From Zeugodacus cucurbitae (lineage: Eukaryota; Arthropoda; Insecta; Diptera; Tephritidae): DNA of 64,000 nt. The position numbers and the translations under genes were made by a program. Below are positions 62,085 to 64,000 of this stretch, in pieces. Below the pieces are notes generated by a model that searched no databases, was not told the origin of the DNA, and saw only the letters and a program-made list of their open reading frames with translations. Numbering within the stretch: position 1 is the stretch's first letter; every line of letters begins with the position of its first letter. The DNA is taken from positions 62,173,001 through 62,237,000 of the forward strand of contig NC_071671.1 of assembly GCF_028554725.1 (NCBI RefSeq). The letters run 5' to 3'.

Positions 62085-63050
62085 AATCAACCTGGTCCCA
62101 ATCGTCAAGAGAACGGTGCAAATTTTGTCTTCGGGTGAAGTAAATAATATAACCACCAAGTTGTAATGGAATATTTTAGTTACTATCTAGATTGCGAACG
62201 ATATAATAAATTACTTGAATAAATAATAATTTTATGAGAATTATTGATTTCTATTAGTTTATAAGTGTCGGTCTTCTCAGGCACATAAATTATGCTTTTT
62301 GTTATGCATATAAACTTGAATTATTTTCACAAACGACACTTCCTTTTGTAAAAGTTACTTTGCTAAAATGCATGAATACACGCGCTGCCGATATGAATAC
62401 TAACCTTGAACTTATCAACTATTGCTAATAGCCTTCTCTTCCGTTTAATAAATTGCACACCACACAATAGACTTGTAACTTTAACAGGCCCCACAAGAAA
62501 ATGTTGAGCGAGTTTACGTTACGTTACGCTATTACATAGATATCTAAACCTCTAAAAACCTTCTTTCTGAAACCTGCTATATGTTTCCTACAGACAACTA
62601 ACTTTGTTTTACTAAAATATCTTGCCTTATAAAGCATCAGTAAGCCAAATTTCCGGTCAGAAAGAGTTTAGCATTATATGAGGAAGACGTGTTGGGATAA
62701 GATAAATATTTTTAAATAACAGTATAAATTTTGGATAATTTTTTTAAAGGTTCTAAGTCGGTAAAGATAATTAAAATATTTGAAAAGATTTTCTATTTCT
62801 ATGTGTTTTTTTATTATTATGTTTTATTACTTCACAAATAATTTCGATGTATTTTTTCTTTAATCCACGCGTAATGTTAGAATTATAACCACTCTCCAAG
62901 CTCGGGAAGGAATAAGAGTGGGATTAGCAATACGTCGTTCATTCATCTCTTAACCGTTTTTTGTATTCATATTGAACCTAATACCAAATATGTATCAAAA
63001 GTTTAATACAATAACTTAATTATTTCAGTATTCGAGCGCAGGCAGCAGCA
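62085..63050 (+). repeat. upstream part of receptor segmental duplication, copy 2
   Basis: Counterpart of 56880-58270, about 5.2 kb downstream, shorter because it lacks the hairpin-bearing insertion and some other bases. Ends with TTATTTCAG before the receptor start. Confidence 0.7.
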
Positions 63051-63811
63051 ATGCAAAGACTCAGCGAATTATTATACGAACGTGTCGAAAGTGATTGTGA
63101 GACAAATAAACCGTTCAAGCTGTTATTTTATTTCTGGACTTGGATTGGTATTAAGTCGAAACCACGTGGCTTTTTGTCCACACTGCACATGGTTTGCGTT
63201 TGGATTATGTTCTTTTTTACACCATTCTTAGCCACTGTTGGTTTCATACGTAAATGGAAGGTATCAACTGTAACTGAGTGCCTATCAACATTACAGGCGT
63301 TTATCAATGCTATTGCCGCCTCTGCAAAGGCATTTGCAGTCTTAATGTACTTTAAGCGCATAAAAAATGTCGAACCGATTATGAAAGATTTGGATGAACG
63401 CTATAAGAAACCACACGAGCGTCAGCAAATAAGCGACTGTGTTGCATCTTGTACGCGTTTATATGCGAGCATATGGTTCATCTATTACTTATATGGCAAT
63501 ATGAGTATTTTAACAGCGATTGTATTACATAAGCAACCATTTGGCGGTTGGTATCCATTTCTAGACGTGATTCCCAATCCTACCGTACATTTCTATTCGT
63601 GCTTCATATTCGAAACGTGCTATATGTATTTATTATTGACGGCACAATACTTGAACGATTTATTCCCAACTTTATATATGCGAACTATACGCACGCACAT
63701 TCAACTGTTGAGAGAACGTGTCAGTCAAGTAGGCGCCGATCCCGACATGAGCGATGAGGAGAAACACCAGCAATTGATCGACTGTATTGATATACATCAA
63801 CAAATATTAAA
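63051..63811 (+). CDS. odorant receptor, Or42/Or59b-like, exon 1 (runs off the window)
   Basis: First exon of an insect odorant receptor, 761 bases, the same length and phase (AA|GTGAGT, phase 2) as in the paralogue at 58271. Start MQRLSELLYERVESD. Open throughout; the codon that is TAG in the paralogue is TTG here (KDLDERYK). Motifs: LQAFINAIAASAKAF, VLHKQPFGGWYPFLDV, PTLYMRTIRTHIQLLRERV, EKHQQLIDCIDIHQQIL. Four hydrophobic segments lie within this exon. The remaining exons (transmembrane segments 5-7) lie beyond 64000, so whether the gene is intact cannot be told. Confidence 0.88.
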
Positions 63812-64000
63812 GTGAGTGAAGTGAAATGTGAAACTAATTAGTTAATTTAGTCACAAACTCGAGTTTAACCATTTAGTGTTTAAGAAACTCTGAGTTCATT
63901 TTAACATTTTTGTGAAATTTTTTGGACTAGCTAAAATGAAATCAAAATTCTTATGACCTCAAATTCGAGTTTAACTATTTAGTGTTCAAGAAACTCCGAA
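63812..64000 (+). other. partial intron with internal duplication
   Basis: Start of intron 1, homologous to the 195-base intron at 59032-59226. The segment CGAGTTTAACCATTTAGTG at 63859 recurs slightly changed at 63965, so the intron here is longer than its paralogue by a tandem duplication of about 106 bases. Confidence 0.75.

Overview
The window looks like nuclear DNA of a higher fly, most likely a tephritid fruit fly (Bactrocera/Zeugodacus/Ceratitis type). The evidence is insect odorant-receptor genes with 58-66 bp introns, TATA + TCAGT core promoters, a gypsy-type endogenous retrovirus, mariner-superfamily elements and a high load of AT-rich non-coding sequence. Species cannot be fixed from the sequence alone.

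Layout. (1) 0.5-7.3 kb: three paralogous odorant receptors (Or2a/Or19a/Or33-like), two in tandem on the minus strand (474-1725 and 3109-4395) and one divergent on the plus strand (6013-7306). All share a three-exon structure with a 361-base middle exon. The first shows decay: a shortened last exon and a lost TATA box. (2) 7.9-9.0 kb: a decayed DD34D mariner. (3) 12.7-16.0 kb: a threefold tandem array of units of about 0.95-1.35 kb. Each unit holds an intronless 78-82-codon minus-strand gene of unknown family, with a TATA box and initiator exactly 32 bases apart and two upstream CAGGTAG (Zelda/TAGteam) heptamers, followed by a (TAAAA)n tract that reaches about 570 bases in the last unit. (4) 16-33 kb: non-coding DNA with several copies of one dispersed repeat family and a non-LTR reverse-transcriptase remnant. 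(5) 33.4-40.5 kb, minus strand: a complete gypsy/errantivirus-type retroelement with 352-base LTRs in which I see no differences, TATA target duplication, tRNA-Lys primer site, intact gag, pol and env, a TTTTTTA slippery site with stem-loop, and a leader of twelve 24-base repeats. (6) 40.55-41.49 kb: an internally deleted DD41D (rosa-like) mariner-superfamily element. (7) 44.8-45.5 kb: a MITE with TTAA target duplication. (8) 41-57 kb otherwise: non-coding DNA with no gene I can support. (9) 56.9-64 kb: a tandem duplication carrying two Or42/Or59b-like receptors. The first has one in-frame TAG in an otherwise open exon plus a suspect last splice; the second is open but runs off the window.

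The receptors would act in olfactory neurons with the co-receptor Orco. The retroelement gag, pol and env form one expression unit (frameshift for pol, splicing for env). The most novel part is the small-gene array: promoter architecture and a synonymous-biased substitution pattern suggest real, early-zygotic genes of a family I do not recognise.
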